Shown here piece after piece: positions 31,577 to 33,709 of a DNA stretch of 33,709 nt. The notes beneath the pieces were generated by a model, which was not told the origin of the DNA, searched no databases, and was given only the letters and a program-made list of their open reading frames with translations. This DNA is from Streptomyces sp. CoH27. GTDB lineage: Bacteria > Actinomycetota > Actinomycetes > Streptomycetales > Streptomycetaceae. The number at the start of each line of letters is the position of its first letter. The first letter of the stretch is position 1. The DNA lies in contig NZ_JAIQYY010000001.1 of assembly GCF_020181035.1 (NCBI RefSeq), positions 494,713 through 528,421 on the forward strand, written 5' to 3'. The position numbers and the translations under genes were made by a program.

Positions 31577-32332
31577 ATGACCGATGTCCAGGGAATCGAC
31601 CTCGACATCCAGACCGAGGACGGCGTCGCCGACGCCTACCTCGTCCACCCCGCGGACGGGCTCCCCCGTCCGGGTGTGCTGTTCTACCAGGACGCCTACG
31701 GCCTGCGCCCGCACCTGAAGTCGATGGCCGACCGGCTGGCCGCCGCCGGCTACACGGTGCTGGTGCCCAATGTCACCTACCGCCTCGGCCGGTCTCCGGT
31801 CGTGGACCTGCCCGAGTTCAAGGACCCGGCCGCCGACCCGACCATCTGGCAGAAGCTCGGGCCGATCGTCTTCTCGCTGACCCCGGATCTGATCGATCGG
31901 GACTCCGCCGCCTATCTGGGCTGGATGGCCGACAGCCCGCTCGTCGCCGACGGTCCGGTCGGCACCACCGGCTACTGCATGGGTGCCCGGCTCGCCCTGT
32001 GGACGGCGGCGGCGCATCCGGACCGGGTGGCGGCCGTGGCCGGGTTCCACGGCGGCGGGCTCGCCACCGACGACCCGACCAGCCCGCACCTGGGTGCGCC
32101 GCGCATCAAGGCGGAGGTGTACTGCGGTCACGCCGACAACGACCAGTCGCTGCCGCCGGAGCAGATCGAGCGCTTCGAGAAGGCCCTGACCGAGGCCGGG
32201 GTCCGGCACACCTGCGAGGTCTACCCGGGCGCCCAGCACGGCTACACGCAGGCGGACACCCCGTCGTACGACAAGGAGGCCGACGACCGCCACTGGGCGG
32301 CCCTGCTCGGCCTGCTCCAGCGCACCTTCTGA
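31577..32332 (+). CDS. Dienelactone hydrolase family protein
   Basis: This is a 251-aa alpha/beta hydrolase of the dienelactone hydrolase family. The catalytic triad is Cys134 in GTTGYCMGAR, Asp187 in GHADND and His221 in AQHGYT; a Cys nucleophile is characteristic of this family. There is no signal peptide, so it is cytoplasmic. Members hydrolyse lactones in aromatic breakdown, but many act on other esters. ATG 31577 has GGGAGG about 11 bp upstream. No aromatic-degradation genes are near, so the natural substrate is open. Confidence 0.92.
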   Translation: MTDVQGIDLDIQTEDGVADAYLVHPADGLPRPGVLFYQDAYGLRPHLKSMADRLAAAGYTVLVPNVTYRLGRSPVVDLPEFKDPAADPTIWQKLGPIVFSLTPDLIDRDSAAYLGWMADSPLVADGPVGTTGYCMGARLALWTAAAHPDRVAAVAGFHGGGLATDDPTSPHLGAPRIKAEVYCGHADNDQSLPPEQIERFEKALTEAGVRHTCEVYPGAQHGYTQADTPSYDKEADDRHWAALLGLLQRTF

Positions 32333-32389
32333 CACCGGCGCACGGCGCCCGCCACACGGTGGGCGTCGTGCGCACGTCTGCCCCTTGCA

Positions 32390-32395
32390 TTGACA
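32390..32395 (+). promoter_or_regulatory. Consensus -35 box of the GH64 gene
   Basis: A perfect TTGACA lies 95 bp upstream of the GTG at 32485. A -10 box at the usual 17-bp spacing would fall at about 32413-32418, at the left edge of the palindromic operator. Confidence 0.5.
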
Positions 32396-32414
32396 TGCAC
32401 GCGGCGCGGCGCGA

Positions 32415-32434
32415 GTCTGAGAGCGCTCTCAGAC
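32415..32434. promoter_or_regulatory. 20-bp perfect palindrome, LacI/CebR-like operator
   Basis: GTCTGAGAGCGCTCTCAGAC is exactly self-complementary. Its GAGCGCTC centre matches the CebR-type operator core (TGGGAGCGCTCCCA) used by LacI-family repressors of glucan-degradation genes in Streptomyces. It covers the expected -10 region of the GH64 gene, so bound repressor would block transcription. Confidence 0.75.
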
Positions 32435-32484
32435 AGGTACGGACCAATTTCCGTACGACCCCGACCCCACACGGAGGTAGGAGA

Positions 32485-33684
32485 GTGCCGCATCACCTCA
32501 CGCGTCCCGCGCTGCCCTTGGCGGCCGCAGCGGCCCTGATCGGCGGGGCGCTCGCCCTTGGTGTACCGGACCCGGCCGGCGCCGCCGTCCCGGACACCGT
32601 CCCGCTGGAGATCACCAACAACTCCGGCCGTTCCGAACCCGTCTACGTCTACGACCTCGGCACCCAGCTGTCCTCCGGCCGGCAGGGCTGGGCCGACGCG
32701 ACCGGCGCCTTCCATGCCTGGCCCGCGGGCGGCACCCCACCGGCACCCGCGCCGGACGCGTCCATCGCCGGCCCGGCCCCCGGGCAGTCCACGACGATCC
32801 GGATCCCGAAGTTCTCCGGCCGGATCTACTTCTCGTACGGCCAGAAGCTCGACTTCCGGCTCACCACGGGCGGACTGGTGCAGCCGGCCGTGCAGAATCC
32901 GTCCGACCCGAACCGGAACATCCTCTTCAACTGGTCCGAGTACACGCTGAACGACTCCGGCCTGTGGCTCAACAGCACCCAGGTGGACATGTTCTCGGCG
33001 CCGTACGCGGTCGGCGTGCGGCGGGCCGACGGCAGTGTGAGCACCACCGGACACCTCAGGTCCGGTGGCTACACCGGCTTCTTCAACGCCCTGCGCGCAC
33101 AGCCGGGCGGCTGGGCCGGGCTGATCCAGACCCGCTCCGACGGCACCGTGCTGCGCGCGCTGTCCCCGTTGTACGGGGTGGAGACCGGGGCGCTGCCGGC
33201 GAACGTGATGGACGACTACGTGGGCCGGGTCTGGCAGAGGTACACGAACAGCACGCTGACCGTGACACCGTTCGCCGACCAGCCGGGCACCCGGTACTTC
33301 GGGCGGGTCTCGGGCGGCGTCATGAACTTCACCGACGCCTCGGGCTCGGTCGTCACCAGCTTCCAGAAGCCGGACGCGGACAGTGTCTTCGGCTGCCACA
33401 AGCTGCTCGACGCACCGAACGACACGGTCCGGGGCCCCATTTCCCGCACGCTGTGCGCCGGTTTCAACCGCTCGACGCTGCTGAGCAGTTCGAGCCAGCC
33501 GGACACCACGCCCTCGGACTTCTACCAGGACACGGTGACGAACCAGTACGCCCGCGCGGTCCACGCGGCGATGGCCGACGGCAAGGCCTACGCGTTCGCC
33601 TTCGACGACGTCGGCGACCAGGAGTCGCTGGTGAACGACGGCAACCCGCAGCAGGCGTATCTCACACTGGATCCGCTGAGCTGA
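32485..33684 (+). CDS. Secreted GH64 beta-1,3-glucanase
   Basis: This is a 399-aa secreted endo-beta-1,3-glucanase of family 64, which typically releases laminaripentaose from beta-1,3-glucans such as fungal wall material. The signal peptide is residues 1-34 (ALPLAAAAALIGGALALGVP, ending AGA). The mature protein starts VPDTVPLEITNNSGRSEPVY. The catalytic pair is probably Glu152 in NWSEYT and Asp168 in TQVDMF; the 16-residue spacing equals that of Glu154/Asp170 in the Streptomyces matensis enzyme. The protein ends shortly after GH64 with no carbohydrate-binding module. GTG 32485 has GGAGGTAGGAGA upstream. The 20-bp palindrome at 32415-32434 is its likely operator. Confidence 0.95.
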   Translation: MPHHLTRPALPLAAAAALIGGALALGVPDPAGAAVPDTVPLEITNNSGRSEPVYVYDLGTQLSSGRQGWADATGAFHAWPAGGTPPAPAPDASIAGPAPGQSTTIRIPKFSGRIYFSYGQKLDFRLTTGGLVQPAVQNPSDPNRNILFNWSEYTLNDSGLWLNSTQVDMFSAPYAVGVRRADGSVSTTGHLRSGGYTGFFNALRAQPGGWAGLIQTRSDGTVLRALSPLYGVETGALPANVMDDYVGRVWQRYTNSTLTVTPFADQPGTRYFGRVSGGVMNFTDASGSVVTSFQKPDADSVFGCHKLLDAPNDTVRGPISRTLCAGFNRSTLLSSSSQPDTTPSDFYQDTVTNQYARAVHAAMADGKAYAFAFDDVGDQESLVNDGNPQQAYLTLDPLS

Positions 33685-33709
33685 CATGCCGCGGTCCCGC
33701 GCCCGAGGG

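Overview
This is a high-GC actinobacterial stretch, almost certainly Streptomyces. The evidence is very GC-rich third codon positions, frequent GTG starts, leaderless-type gene starts, a Tap-like telomere protein, secreted polymer hydrolases and small natural-product loci. I find 25 intact protein genes, one gene cut by the window edge, one decayed transporter gene and several operator-like palindromes. No rRNA, tRNA, CRISPR array, transposase or integrase was seen.

Layout. Positions 1-5.0 kb hold a secreted M9 collagenase (3' end outside the window), a LysR regulator, a 647-bp repeat-rich gap, and an imine-reductase-like dehydrogenase divergent from an HxlR regulator. Positions 5.1-12.5 kb hold a short archaeal/eukaryote-type prolyl-tRNA synthetase, then a sugar operon (GH51 arabinofuranosidase, GH27 enzyme, LacI repressor) with an operator in front. 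A TetR regulator and an SGNH esterase follow. Positions 12.5-15.7 kb hold a sortase, its likely surface substrate (a Gly/Asp/Arg repeat protein with three copies of a PxGGxHTGGGAL motif) and an SCO6745-type protein with a perfect palindrome upstream.

Positions 15.9-24.3 kb are the most specialised part. A cyclodipeptide synthase and a CYP121-like P450 overlap by 4 bp. A fructosamine-kinase-like gene diverges from them. Next come a Tap-like protein with a small partner and, divergent from that pair, a graspetide-type RiPP locus (63-aa precursor plus ATP-grasp ligase) followed by a Gfo/Idh/MocA oxidoreductase. Positions 24.3-33.7 kb hold a membrane PP2C phosphatase, a small Prim-Pol-like protein, a repeat protein, a secreted serine hydrolase, a PucR regulator, the remains of a drug-efflux MFS gene, a YrdC/Sua5 protein, a dienelactone hydrolase and a secreted GH64 beta-1,3-glucanase under a 20-bp palindrome.

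How the genes work together. Several units look self-contained: cyclodipeptide formation then oxidation; RiPP precursor then ester/amide-forming ligase; sortase and substrate; arabinose-side-chain hydrolases under a LacI repressor. The most interesting points are the altered contact residues in the CYP121-like P450, the graspetide locus without its usual methyltransferase, the triple sorting-like motif, and DNA-polymerase-B-like motifs in the Tap-like protein. All family calls are from reading the sequence without database searches.
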